Both the position numbers and the translations under genes were made by a program. Positions 8,851 to 18,465 of a stretch of DNA of 64,000 nt are shown piece after piece. Location of the stretch: NCBI GenBank assembly GCA_031316155.1, contig JALDRB010000007.1:1-64000 (forward strand), written 5' to 3'. The number at the start of each line of letters is the position of its first letter. Position 1 is the first letter of the stretch. A model generated the notes under the pieces. The model did not search any database and was not told the origin of the DNA. It worked only from the letters and a program-made list of their open reading frames with translations. This DNA is from Candidatus Scalindua sp. Lineage in GTDB: Bacteria > Planctomycetota > Brocadiia > Brocadiales > Scalinduaceae.

Positions 8851-10191
8851 ATGAATAGCAAAAAAACTGCAATCAAGGTTGAAAATATTAGCAAGTGCTA
8901 TCGCATTGGATTGAAAGAGAATGTACAGGATACTTTGGGTAAAACCATTTTCAATTTCATAAAAAGCCCTCTCAACAACTTCAATAGATATCGTTCACTT
9001 TATAAATTTGGCGATATTAAACCTGATCAAGACGGTAAGCCAGGTAATGATCGGTCTGATATCGTCTGGGCAATAAAAGACGTCTCCTTTGAGGTAAAGG
9101 AAGGTGAAATTGTGGGTATTATAGGAATAAATGGGGCAGGGAAATCCACTCTCCTCAAAATTCTTACCAGAATTACACCACCAACGAGTGGTTTTGCAAC
9201 AATCCATGGAAGAGTTTCCAGCCTTTTAGAGGTAGGTACTGGTTTCCACCCGGATCTTACCGGTAGAGAAAATGTCTATCTCAACGGTACAATTTTAGGT
9301 ATGAGAAAGAAAGAGTTAGACCGTAAGTTTGACGAGATTGTGGACTTCTCAGGTGTAGAAAAATTTATTGATACCCCTGTGAAACGTTATTCCAGTGGGA
9401 TGAAAGTACGACTGGCCTTTGCAGTTGCCGCCTATCTGGAACCGGAGATTCTCCTCATAGATGAGGTGCTGGCTGTAGGTGATGCGAATTTCCAGAAGAA
9501 ATGCCTAAACAAGATGCAAGACGTTAGCCAACAGGGTCGCACTGTCCTCTTTGTCTCACATAACATGCAAGCTGTTACCCGGCTGTGTTCTCGGACTATT
9601 CTGTTGAATGGTGGCAGAGTTCAAGTAGATGGTCCGTCGCATCATGTTGTTAGTCTCTATATGCATTCTGAAAAAGCCACGAAGAGTGAACGTAAATGGC
9701 CCGACATGACGAAAGCTCCGGGTGATGAAGTGGTTCGCTTATGCTCCGTACGGGTGAGGACAAAAGAAGGTCAAGTTACCGAAGTTATGGACATCCGTCA
9801 GCCTGTTGGCTTGGAGATGGAGTATGAGGTGTACCAGCCAGGTCACAAATTATTTGTCTATTATCATGTTGTTAACGAAGATGGCATAGAAATATTCGAA
9901 TCTTTTGAAAATGATCCTGCTTGGCGAGGAAAACCTCGTCAACCAGGACGATATATAAGCACTGCCTGGATTCCTGGAAATTTCCTGTCTGAAGGAATCC
10001 TGTTTATTTCACCAGCGATAAGAACCTCGGAACCCGAAGTACGTCGTCTAAGGGTAGACGATGCTGTTGCGTTTCAAGTTGTTGACAGTTTAGACGGTGA
10101 TTCTGCTCGCATTGATTTTGCCGGAAGAATGGTTGGAGTGGTAAGGCCTCTCTTAAAGTGGGAGACTCATTTTAATCCAAATGGAAGTTAA
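8851..10191 (+). CDS. wzt: ABC transporter ATP-binding protein with C-terminal glycan-binding domain
   Basis: ATPase of the polysaccharide exporter. The Walker A loop GINGAGKST is at residues 92-100, the signature YSSGMKVRLA starts near residue 180, Walker B is EILLIDEVLAVGD and the switch His is in FVSHNM. A roughly 150-residue C-terminal extension from about residue 290 has the Wzt_C beta-sandwich look, which in family members recognises the terminal residue of the finished chain. That implies a capped O-antigen, in which a methyl or similar terminator could be the signal. The ATG at 8851 is chosen; an in-frame TTG at 8806 is less likely. Confidence 0.92.
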   Translation: MNSKKTAIKVENISKCYRIGLKENVQDTLGKTIFNFIKSPLNNFNRYRSLYKFGDIKPDQDGKPGNDRSDIVWAIKDVSFEVKEGEIVGIIGINGAGKSTLLKILTRITPPTSGFATIHGRVSSLLEVGTGFHPDLTGRENVYLNGTILGMRKKELDRKFDEIVDFSGVEKFIDTPVKRYSSGMKVRLAFAVAAYLEPEILLIDEVLAVGDANFQKKCLNKMQDVSQQGRTVLFVSHNMQAVTRLCSRTILLNGGRVQVDGPSHHVVSLYMHSEKATKSERKWPDMTKAPGDEVVRLCSVRVRTKEGQVTEVMDIRQPVGLEMEYEVYQPGHKLFVYYHVVNEDGIEIFESFENDPAWRGKPRQPGRYISTAWIPGNFLSEGILFISPAIRTSEPEVRRLRVDDAVAFQVVDSLDGDSARIDFAGRMVGVVRPLLKWETHFNPNGS

Positions 10192-10218
10192 GCGGCACAC
10201 TGATGGTCACTAAATTAA

Positions 10219-10500
10219 TTGATCAGGTATGTTTTCTGCCATTCAGATACTCTTATTGTAAATAAATTTGGCTGTTTCGTTGAAAAAGATTTCATAATTG
10301 GTCCTGCAAAGGAAATGGCGAAAGTATTGCAATTTCTTAATATGCCTGAATTTGAGTTTGACCTTTCCGCTGTGAGAAATGTTGGAGATTATCAAGAACA
10401 AATGGACAAAGATGTGAGAGAATATTTAATTTCGGTCTTTTGTCCTCAAAATCAGAAACTATCTGAACTTAAAGGCAGAAATCTTGACTGGTCGTGTTAA
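10219..10500 (+). pseudogene. Sulfotransferase remnant (C-terminal part only)
   Basis: The 93-codon frame ends with KVLQFLNMPEFEF..QNQKLSELKGRNLDW, the C-terminal signature of bacterial heparan/carbohydrate sulfotransferases (PAPS family). The entire N-terminal PAPS-binding half is missing and no good start codon exists (TTG at 10219). It follows wzt, a place where glycan-modifying transferases are common. It is therefore best read as the tail of a deleted sulfotransferase gene. Family match is by eye. Confidence 0.65.
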
Positions 10501-10718
10501 GTTCTTCCTACCCGTGGATGTACGGTACGCTCGGACTTATGGGCTGTTGCAGGCTGTGTCACAATAGAATTGTAAAATTTTTTAATTCTCAAGAAATTTG
10601 AGGATTTCATTAAACAATAGTATAGGGTTATTTTGCTAAGCAGACACTAGTCTTCTAGCTATCGGCATACAGTGCCAGACAGATTTCAACACGTCTTTTT
10701 CAAATCATACCGAAACAC
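10501..10718. other. Non-coding gap before transposase remnant
   Basis: Between the sulfotransferase tail and the IS1182-like remnant I see no open frame, RNA or repeat that I can name. Confidence 0.4.
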
Positions 10719-11021
10719 CTAATATCGTTATCATTTTTGTTGTATTAAAGCAGGTTTGACAAGAGTGATATCTTCGCTTTAACCTCCTCACATCCTTTCA
10801 TGAAACTCCTTAACTCCTGAGTTTTACTTCATATGACTAAAAGGAAGTTCTGCCTTTTGGTATCTGGGGTTATAAATTGCTTTTGATTCTCGTTGTTCAT
10901 ACTGAGATTTGAGTCTTTTGCGTGTAGCTTCATGAATGAAACGAGAAATCCTTCGGCCACGCTTGCTATTGGCACAAACTATAAAATTCTGACAGGGAGA
11001 GTCCTGATTTTTAAATTTATC
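10719..11021 (-). pseudogene. IS1182-family transposase remnant
   Basis: Read on the minus strand from 11021, one frame gives CQNFIVCANSKRGRRISRF followed by YNPRYQKAELPFSHMK, and a second frame after an early stop gives FMKGCEEVKAKISLLSNLL. These match in order the cysteine-rich block, the VE-PFG-IK block and the GLxxVKAExSLL tail of IS1182/DDE_Tnp_1_6 transposases. At least one frameshift and a stop interrupt it and the catalytic N-terminal part is gone. No terminal repeats are identified. Confidence 0.72.
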
Positions 11022-11312
11022 TTTATGAGGAAGTTGAAATATCAGACGGAAAATACATTTTACAGTTTACAGTGTATACTTTAACTTACACTTTCAACAT
11101 AAGTTAACGCTTAAGATTATATTGCAAACATAAAGGGCTAATCAAATTGTTTTGTATTCATTAACTTATTAATTAATGCTACTTAAAAAAATACTGAAAA
11201 TTTCAAATTAATTTGGCATGTTGTTTGTTCTAATTATTAACTAAAACAACATGCGGCAAGTTTGAAATAAAGCTATGTGTTTAAGTTCATACATAGAAAA
11301 TTCAATGGTTTC

Positions 11313-11500
11313 TTATTTTTTGCGCTGAAGGTGCAAGTTCACAAGACAGTAAAAACTACCACGTGCGGCAGTTTCCCGCCCTGCCAACAGGTCATTCGCC
11401 AACCCGAAGAGCATTTTGGCGGGGACGAGGTAGGGGGGTTGGAAAAGTTAGCCCGCCCGAACGTACTGTTCGGTACGGGCGGGTCAGGATGGCCAAACTT
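11313..11500 (+). repeat. Dispersed intergenic repeat family A, copy 2
   Basis: The longest copy of family A. It carries the TTTTTTGCGCTGAAGGTGCAAG block, a GGCAGTTTCCCGCC block and a strong GC-rich inverted repeat (CCCGCCCG..CGGGCGGG) ending in CAGGATGG. It lies in the leader of the secreted jelly-roll gene at 11606. An 87-codon open frame overlapping it is judged to be chance. Confidence 0.72.
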
Positions 11501-11605
11501 ATTGTTTTTCTTTATCAGAACAGAAAAAAATAAATCATAATTTCGAAAAGTATTTTGTAAGCCTGTTTTTTTTTAATAAAGTCTGAATTTTCAGGAGAAG
11601 GTTAA

Positions 11606-12307
11606 ATGAAGATTGATAATCAAATAAAGAAATATAGGTACAATAATAATATGCTTTTTCATGATTTTAAATATATACACTCATTATCTATTGAAAATGG
11701 CAATAGATCGTATGGAATTTTTAATGCTTCTTTAAACTCTTTTTTTTCTTTTATCCTGGCAGTGTTTATGCTGGGTATTTTCATACAAACTGTACAGGCG
11801 AAACCTTCTGACAATCACGGAAATGCTGAATCCAAGGTGGCCAAATCGAAGAAAAAACCTGAGGATATCCGTGAGGGAGATGAATGGAAGTTCTTCAAAG
11901 GAGATAAAAAGCCTAAGTTTAAATGGAACCACGTAGGCTACGACGATTCAAAATGGCTCAAAGGGCAAAGTGGCTTTGGTTATGGTAACAGTAAATCAAA
12001 AACCAAGCTGAACGATATGAAAGATAAATACGATAGTATCTATGTACGTCATGAGTTTACAGTTGATGATCCTGACAAAATAAAGGGAATGATACTAACC
12101 ATTGATTCTGACGGTGCTTTTATTGCTTATCTTAATGGAATAGAAGTAATTCGCTCAAAAATTAAGATGTTTGAAGAATTGGATATCAGCGGTTTTACCC
12201 ATGAGCTGTTTCCAGGTACTAACGTTCTGGGTATCGAGGGCTTTAATAATAGAATTGACAGTGAAGACTTTACGTTCATACCTTTGCTTAAGTTCATTGA
12301 GGAATGA
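11606..12307 (+). CDS. Secreted beta-sandwich (galactose-binding-like) protein
   Basis: A 233-residue protein with an unusually long N-terminus, a hydrophobic export segment at about residues 46-66 (SFILAVFMLGIFIQTVQA) and a probable cleavage after VQA. The mature part is one jelly-roll-type domain: DEWKFFKGDKKP..W..VGYDDSKW..GQSGFGYG, SIYVRHEFTV and DGAFIAYLNGIEVIR. Such domains usually sit as accessory modules of much larger extracellular proteins in planctomycetes and similar bacteria. Here it stands alone, directly before the broken alkaline phosphatase, and may be the N-terminal relic of a larger gene. GGAGAAGG precedes the ATG. Confidence 0.6.
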   Translation: MKIDNQIKKYRYNNNMLFHDFKYIHSLSIENGNRSYGIFNASLNSFFSFILAVFMLGIFIQTVQAKPSDNHGNAESKVAKSKKKPEDIREGDEWKFFKGDKKPKFKWNHVGYDDSKWLKGQSGFGYGNSKSKTKLNDMKDKYDSIYVRHEFTVDDPDKIKGMILTIDSDGAFIAYLNGIEVIRSKIKMFEELDISGFTHELFPGTNVLGIEGFNNRIDSEDFTFIPLLKFIEE

Positions 12308-12471
12308 GTTAAAAAACGGGTGAGAATCAATCTGGTTTTAAAAATATCTCAGAAACTTTGTAAGATACGTATTTCTTAAACAAAAATAAGGAGTTTGCAA
12401 GATGCACGATACACCTCTTGATCCTGGATCTAAGGTATTCTATTCGGGTGGAGTAAAAGGAGATGAATTCT

Positions 12472-14893
12472 ATGTCTAATAAAAAACCTATCAACAAGAT
12501 TACAAGACTTGAAAGAATGATTATACAACCTCCATTATACCTTATACTCTTTTCTGTCTTTTTTCTCTTAATACCACGCACCGACAATTCGTTCGGTGAA
12601 TGTTCTTCTGGTGCAAAATATATCATTTTGATGATTGCCGATGGAAACGGAATAAAACAAATTGAAGCTACAAATCAATATACAGGAACGACACCCTCTT
12701 ATCAGACTGATCCCACTTGGTTAAAATACTTTATGTCAACTTTTCCTGAAGGCGGCAGCTATGATACGACAAAGGCATGGACAAATTTTAATTATGCACT
12801 GCAAAATCCTGTAACAGATAGTGCAGCAGCAGCAATCACACTCTATTCTGGTAGCAAAACTCAAAATTCTCGAATCAGTGTTTCTGCTGACGGTGTTAAT
12901 CGTTTATTCAGTATAGGAGATAAAGCAAAGACAATGAACCTGGCTATTGGTGCTATCAGTACCGTTCCTCTCTCACATGCAACACCAGGAGCCTGGACAT
13001 CTCATAATGATAGCCGTTTTAACGGCTATGCAATTGGCAGATGAGGGATTGTTTGAAGATCCCAATACTACGGGTAATCCTTCTTTAGATCCGTTATATG
13101 CTGGTGGGCATGGGCCAACATCACCATCGGTAGATGTTATCATTGGTGATAGAAGGAATGGGTATGTTAATTCTGCGATTAGAAACAAGTTGGCTAGTGA
13201 AAGTGGTCAGCCGGGAAAGCATATCTTGGTGGAACGATAAGCCGGGATAGATGGTGGCAATGCATTATTAAATACTGCCAACGATCCAGATATTAATAAA
13301 TTGGCGGGGTTGTTCGACCATGTTTTTCATAAAGCAGACGATTCTGGCTTTGACCTGGAAAACCCCACACTTACTGATAGCACCAATGCGGCATTGACTG
13401 TTTTGAATCGTAATCCAAACGGTTTTGTACTTATGATTGAGAATGGCGCAGTTGACTGGGGCGGTCACGCCAACAATATGGATGATATGATTGGCGAAAA
13501 GATCGATTTTGATGAGGCAGTTCAAGCTGTCATTGACTGGGTAGAAAATCCTGCTAACGGCAGTAGCTGTACCAATACTTTAGTTATAGTTACCGGCGAT
13601 CATGAGTGTGGTTATCTTACTGCTAAACCTGGTGTATTACCGAACGTTCCTCTTGGCGATGTAAATGATACAACTCTTGCGCTGGAAAAGATTGTTTCCG
13701 GAAGTGGAGGCCGCCGTGCAAGTTGGGTTGACAACGGTAACAGTGTCATTGATCCCGGTGAAACAGTATACTGGGCGTGGAATTCTGGTGGACATTCAAA
13801 CAGTCTGATACCGCTTTATGCACGAGGAAGCGGGTCAGCGTTGTTTGCAAATTACGCAACAGGCGTTGATACTGTACGTGGTGCTTATCTTGATAATACC
13901 GATGTTTTTAAAGTTATGGATAGTGTTATCGGCAACGCACCTCCTGTTGCCAGTAATGATTCTGCAGCAACCACTGAGAGTTCTCCTGTTACTATTAATG
14001 TGATAAATAATAACACAGATATTGACGGTATTATCAATCCTGCTACTGTAGTATTAATAAGGTTCCCAACCAACGGTAATTCTGTTTCTAATGGGGACGG
14101 AACAGTAACGTACTCACCTGATTTTGGATACACTGGTCAAGATACATTTACCTACAAAGTACAGGATGATTGTGGAGTAAATTCGAACGAGGCGACGGTA
14201 ACCGTAACCGTTAATACAGCGACGGCTGGTTTTACGGCTTACAACGATCTTGCATGGGCCGCTGGTCAACTGAATACCAATGTCACAACAATCACATCAC
14301 CCAACGGTGGTTCCGGTCTGCAGAGTAGTGGGGAGCTGATGAATTTCGACACAGGCAGCGGGACCGGGGTGACGCTGACGGTGACGGGTGGAGATTTCAA
14401 CGGGAGCAGTCACGCCACATTACATTCCGGAACTCCTGCGTCGGGCACTGATGCTTATAACGTTTTCAATGGTAAGCTGACTGCCTTTGGAACGGTATCT
14501 TACCTGAACCTTTCACCGCCAGCGGGTAATCTGGTGTTGACGTTCGGAGGATTGAATCCGGGCAAGCTGTATGAACTGGTTTTCTATGCTCACCGCAACA
14601 ATTACGGCTGGGATCGCGCATCGCTGGTGACCCTGTCCGGAGCGCTGTCCTTCACGAACCAGAGTTCAGATGCCACAGGCAATCCTGGTGAGCCTGGCGG
14701 GGCAATCTTCTCCGGGCCGGGTGATAGTTCAACCAGACTTCCTGCTGACAACGATAATGGTTACGTGGCCAGATTTACCGAAATTTCTCCAGGCAGTGAT
14801 GGCGTGGTAGTACTGACTATCAGTTTTAACGGTACTCCCGGCTTTGAGTATAAAGGTTTGTATGCCAACGCGGTGATGTTGTCGGAGCAATAG
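12472..14893 (+). pseudogene. phoA-like: Secreted alkaline phosphatase with C-terminal adhesion-like domains, frameshifted and interrupted
   Basis: The PhoA-type catalytic domain is clear: ILMIADGNG, the phospho-serine block TDSAAAAITLYSG, SHATPGAW, MIENGAVDWGGHANN and VTGDHECGYL. The domain changes frame near 13030-13045, and a TAA at 13238-13240 interrupts VER-stop-AGIDGG where family members read a Gln (CAA to TAA). Beyond the phosphatase come one Ig/cadherin-like repeat (residues PVASNDSAATTES to EATVTVTV) and a final beta-rich domain of about 220 residues. The N-terminal hydrophobic stretch after MSNKKPINK is a signal anchor. AAGGAG at 12457 favours the ATG at 12472. Two independent lesions argue for real decay rather than one error. 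Confidence 0.82.
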
Positions 14894-15077
14894 CAATTTT
14901 ACCAGCCGTATCTGCTAAACTGGTGTTTGTCCTGTAAATAAGGCTATCCTTTATAAGAGTGCTGTTAAACCTGCCTTTACCAACCAATCCAAAAGATGGA
15001 TGGATATGTTTTTTACCACGCTCTCTAAAGTACCTATATGAATTGGTACCCATGGATATGAACATTCGGAAGTAAAA

Positions 15078-16274
15078 ATGTGGGAAAAGGAAAAAACATA
15101 TAACATTATTTGTTTTGGTTTTCTTCCCTGGAGTACTATGTGGAAGCGAAACCAGAGCATGATGGCGGAAATATCAAAATGCTACTTCATAAATAGGCTA
15201 ATCTTCGTTAATCCGAATGTATCTCTACAAAATATAGTAAGACGTAATATGACTAATTCCAAAACTGCCTCAGGTAACACCAGTAAAATATTTCCTTTAA
15301 AAATTTCACATAAAATTTACGTGTATACACCAGTAAATATTGTTCCCAACAGAAAATACCTAACGGGATTGAAAAAATTTGAGACGAAAATAATGTTAAA
15401 GATTATCAGGCAATTAAACGATGACAAACCGTATATCCTCTTTATGAATTGTCCTAATATATCTCCTGATAATCTTTTAGACGAGATACTGAAAGGATCT
15501 CCATTGTCAATTTTTGACTTTTCAGATGATTTTGTCGAACTTACGTATGGTAAACAAATGAAAGAATTATTCAGACGCAATATAGCAAAGTACGCAAGAG
15601 CAGCCGATATTGTTTTGACGGTTAATGACCATATAAAGAAAAAATATGAGCACTTGTATTCAAACATACACGTAATCAGAAATGCAACAAACTATGATAA
15701 TTTTGATCGAAAGAATTACAAACCAGTAGATTTTCTCGAAAAAATAAAAAATGACAAAAACCCCGTAATTGGATATATTGGAAACATCAGCATGAGTAGA
15801 ATGGATGAAGGTTTGCTGGATTTTCTTTTAGAAAGAAGACCTGACTGGCAGTTTGTTTTTATTGGCCCTGCTCACTCGGATTTTAAAAAGAGGTATTTAC
15901 CGTATAAAAATCTTCATTTCATAGCAGCCGTAGATTATCAAAGTTTACCTGACTATATGCGTTATTTTGATGTAGCCATTGTTCCATTTCAAAATAATAC
16001 TATTACCAGGGGGAACGGTTTGCTGAAGTTACGCGATTACCTGGCAATGGGAAAGCCGGTAGTGAGTTCAAAAGTTGATGAGGCAGATGATTTAAGAGAT
16101 GTGATTCGGATTGCTCAAAGACCATCAGACTTCATTGAAGAGATAGAAAAAGCTTTACATGATGATAACGAGGCTGATGTTTTTAAACGCAAAAATGTAG
16201 CTTTAAAAAATTCATGGCATAACCGTATTAAAGAACTAGAGGAACTTTTAAAAAGTCATCTAAAATTTAACTAA
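15078..16274 (+). CDS. Glycosyltransferase family 4-like (GT-B)
   Basis: A 398-residue cytoplasmic glycosyltransferase. The N-terminal half has FGFLPWSTMWKRNQSMM and the C-terminal half the donor-binding side: VIGYIGNISMSRM at the second Rossmann strand, FVFIGPAH, and the sugar-nucleotide loop NGLLKLRDYLAMGKPVVSSKV with the acidic residue of the EX7E-type motif modified. The acceptor and sugar cannot be told. It is preceded by the broken phosphatase and followed by a methyltransferase with a gap of about 160 bases, so it starts a fresh transcription unit. Confidence 0.82.
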   Translation: MWEKEKTYNIICFGFLPWSTMWKRNQSMMAEISKCYFINRLIFVNPNVSLQNIVRRNMTNSKTASGNTSKIFPLKISHKIYVYTPVNIVPNRKYLTGLKKFETKIMLKIIRQLNDDKPYILFMNCPNISPDNLLDEILKGSPLSIFDFSDDFVELTYGKQMKELFRRNIAKYARAADIVLTVNDHIKKKYEHLYSNIHVIRNATNYDNFDRKNYKPVDFLEKIKNDKNPVIGYIGNISMSRMDEGLLDFLLERRPDWQFVFIGPAHSDFKKRYLPYKNLHFIAAVDYQSLPDYMRYFDVAIVPFQNNTITRGNGLLKLRDYLAMGKPVVSSKVDEADDLRDVIRIAQRPSDFIEEIEKALHDDNEADVFKRKNVALKNSWHNRIKELEELLKSHLKFN

Positions 16275-16432
16275 AATCCCTGTAATGCGTAAAAATTCTG
16301 AAAAAAAAAGGATTTGATATCTTTATCAATTTTCATTAATCTAATCGCTGCTGATGAATTCGACAAGTACGTTGTATATTAAAATATCTGATTGGTTCTG
16401 GCTTGTCCAGATTGGGAGGAAGAATAATAAAA

Positions 16433-17377
16433 ATGATTAGAAAAATGAGAGCAATGGTTCAAGAAAAAATTACAAACCTTGTGAAACTGGAAGTACAAAA
16501 AGAGATGACTCAGATGCTTCCTGTCATCCCGCAACTAATTGATTTCTATAAAAGTCTGCCTGATCAGAGACAATCATTTTATGATCATACCGATAAACCT
16601 CTTGAGAATTATGCATATTACCATAGCTTGAGGGATCGTTTAATAAAATGTGGAATAAAAGTGGAAAATGTGGAGATTGATATTCCTGATTTTGAATTAT
16701 GGCTTAAGAAGTACCCACAAATAGACACAAAGTACAGAAGTTCAGGAGATACGTATATTGAAAAATGCCTTGAGTGCTACCTTAGCTACACATATCTCGA
16801 TATGTCACCGAATGACGTTTTTATTGATGTTGCAGCATACAAAAGCCCATATGCAGATTTATTAAATGACACGGATAAGATAAAGTCTTACAGGTTAGAC
16901 TTGTCATACCCAAAGGGAATACATGGGAATAATATTGGAGCTGATGCGGGAAATACTAATCTACCAGGTGAGTTTGCAAACTCTCTGGCAGTTCATTGTG
17001 CTTATGAGTTCTTTATGGGTGATAGTGATATTAATTTTATCAGGGAAGCTGCAAGAATATTGAAGCAGAAGGGCAATTTTATAATATTACCTTTATATTT
17101 AGAGGACAAGTTTTTCAATGTGACAAGTCCATACTGTAGTCAAACAGATATAATTTTTGATAGTGAAGCGCTGAAAGTATGGAGAGACGATTCTTATAAG
17201 ATACAATTTTCCCGCTACTACTCTCCGGAAGTTTTCTTCAAACGTATTTACACAATAATTCCTGAAAATTTAGACGGTAAAGTTTATTTTATTCAGAATT
17301 TACCTGATGTTATGAAGTATTATAGTGGGCAACGTATTTACTGTTATTTCATGTTTTATTGCCAAAAAACAGTATGA
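16433..17377 (+). CDS. SAM methyltransferase-like protein
   Basis: A 314-residue protein whose central part fits a class I methyltransferase: DVFIDVAAYKSPYADLL as motif I (a divergent glycine-poor loop), SYRLDLSYPKG as strand 2 and FIREAARILKQKGNFIILPLYL as the strand-5 block. The N-terminal 40 residues (MIRKMRAMVQEKI..LEVQKEM) form a predicted amphipathic helix. GGGAGGA at 16414 supports the ATG at 16433; a TTG at 16403 is also open. Its glycosyltransferase neighbours suggest a glycan O-methyltransferase, possibly chain-terminating, but the acceptor is unknown. Confidence 0.65.
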   Translation: MIRKMRAMVQEKITNLVKLEVQKEMTQMLPVIPQLIDFYKSLPDQRQSFYDHTDKPLENYAYYHSLRDRLIKCGIKVENVEIDIPDFELWLKKYPQIDTKYRSSGDTYIEKCLECYLSYTYLDMSPNDVFIDVAAYKSPYADLLNDTDKIKSYRLDLSYPKGIHGNNIGADAGNTNLPGEFANSLAVHCAYEFFMGDSDINFIREAARILKQKGNFIILPLYLEDKFFNVTSPYCSQTDIIFDSEALKVWRDDSYKIQFSRYYSPEVFFKRIYTIIPENLDGKVYFIQNLPDVMKYYSGQRIYCYFMFYCQKTV

Positions 17378-17383
17378 TGATAT

Positions 17384-17413
17384 CAACAATGATGTTTTAA
17401 AACGTCATTGTTG
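17384..17413 (+). terminator. Hairpin after methyltransferase gene
   Basis: CAACAATGATG and CGTCATTGTTG pair as an 11-base stem (one wobble) around an 8-base loop, 6 bases after the stop codon. The downstream run is not T-rich, so this may be a weak terminator or an mRNA-stabilising end. Confidence 0.5.
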
Positions 17414-17744
17414 CTTTGGGAATTCATATGGGATATTACAATGATTAATAAAAAAGCAAAAAGAGTGGCTAGGAACTAAATTTTTCTAAGACAAGCTTGA
17501 AAAAGCCGCTTTCAGCAGGTTGTAAACAATACCATCACAGGAGGTTAAGTAATTAACGACAACATGTTGGTAACTTTGAAGCTCTAAGTGCCTATATCCG
17601 TTTGATTCAGCGGTATCTCGGCGATACTATATTTTTTTACCAGTTATATGGTATTAAAAACCATATTCTATTTCTTGTTGAGAGCTTTAAAGAAGATGTG
17701 GGTATTTTAAGAAGAACGTTTTGTCTTCAGTATTGTATCTGTTT

Positions 17745-18340
17745 GTCTGTGCATTAATTGCAAATTTGCTGACCAGAAGGTTTATGATACAAGCAACTGA
17801 AGAAAATATCATTTCAAGGTTTCTGGCCTGGTGTTTCTGGTTCCATTGTTTGTTGCGATATATGGGCTTGATCTGAGGACGGGAGTTGACAAGACTGCAA
17901 GCTAACTTGCATCTTTAGGAACAATGACTATCTCTAGCCGTTTTATGAAAGGGTTTTTTACATGGATTGGATTCGAACAAAAGTCTGTTCTCTGTCGGCG
18001 CGATCCTCGTTGCGCGGCAAAACAAAGTGGAACTACTGGAAACTTTAAAATTTCGCCCTGGAAGGGATTACTTCATTTACGATTATGCCATTAAAGTTGC
18101 TACGTATATCGGTTTTGTAACAGCAATAGGGGCAATTTTTATGGCTCATTTATCATTGTCAGAACACTTGTCTATGGATATCCAGTTCCAGGTTATCCGT
18201 CACTTTTGGTAGTCATTTTATTTCTTGGCGCCTTGCAGATTGTAATACTCGGAGTTATTCGTATACCTTGGAAGTGTATTTAATGAAAGCAATCGAAGGT
18301 CTCTTTACTTTTTGAAAAATCATATACCTTCGTAACCTCA
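17745..18340 (+). pseudogene. Decayed GtrB/DPM1-type glycosyltransferase 2
   Basis: Three frames together read as the C-terminal half of a polyprenyl-phosphate glycosyltransferase: a CKFADQKVYD-type block near 17760, KGFFTWIGFEQ at about 17950, KVATYIGFVTAIGAIF at 18090 and then GYPSLLVVILFLGALQIVILGVI at 18195, which are the last two membrane helices, followed by VFNESNRRSLYFLKNH. Frame changes separate every block. The N-terminal catalytic half is not visible. Functionally dead; position in the cluster suggests a lost glucosylation step. Confidence 0.7.
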
Positions 18341-18465
18341 TAGTTTTAATTCCTGAATAGCGTTTATTATCAAAAAGACGAATGTTAATTATTGTAACTT
18401 AGTATATACATATTCCAAATCGTTTATGCTTCGAACCATTTTTGATATAATGATTCTAAGAAACC

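Noticed and set aside
10893..11084. 63-codon plus-strand frame
   Set aside because: It is the opposite strand of the IS1182-like transposase remnant.
11277..11540. 87-codon open frame overlapping repeat family A copy 2
   Set aside because: It runs through the repeat, changes composition at the GC-rich arm, and has no counterpart in the other copies.
13238..13240. Programmed stop or recoding event in the phosphatase
   Set aside because: TAA is not a selenocysteine/pyrrolysine codon, a frameshift lies 200 bases upstream, and a Gln codon is one base away.
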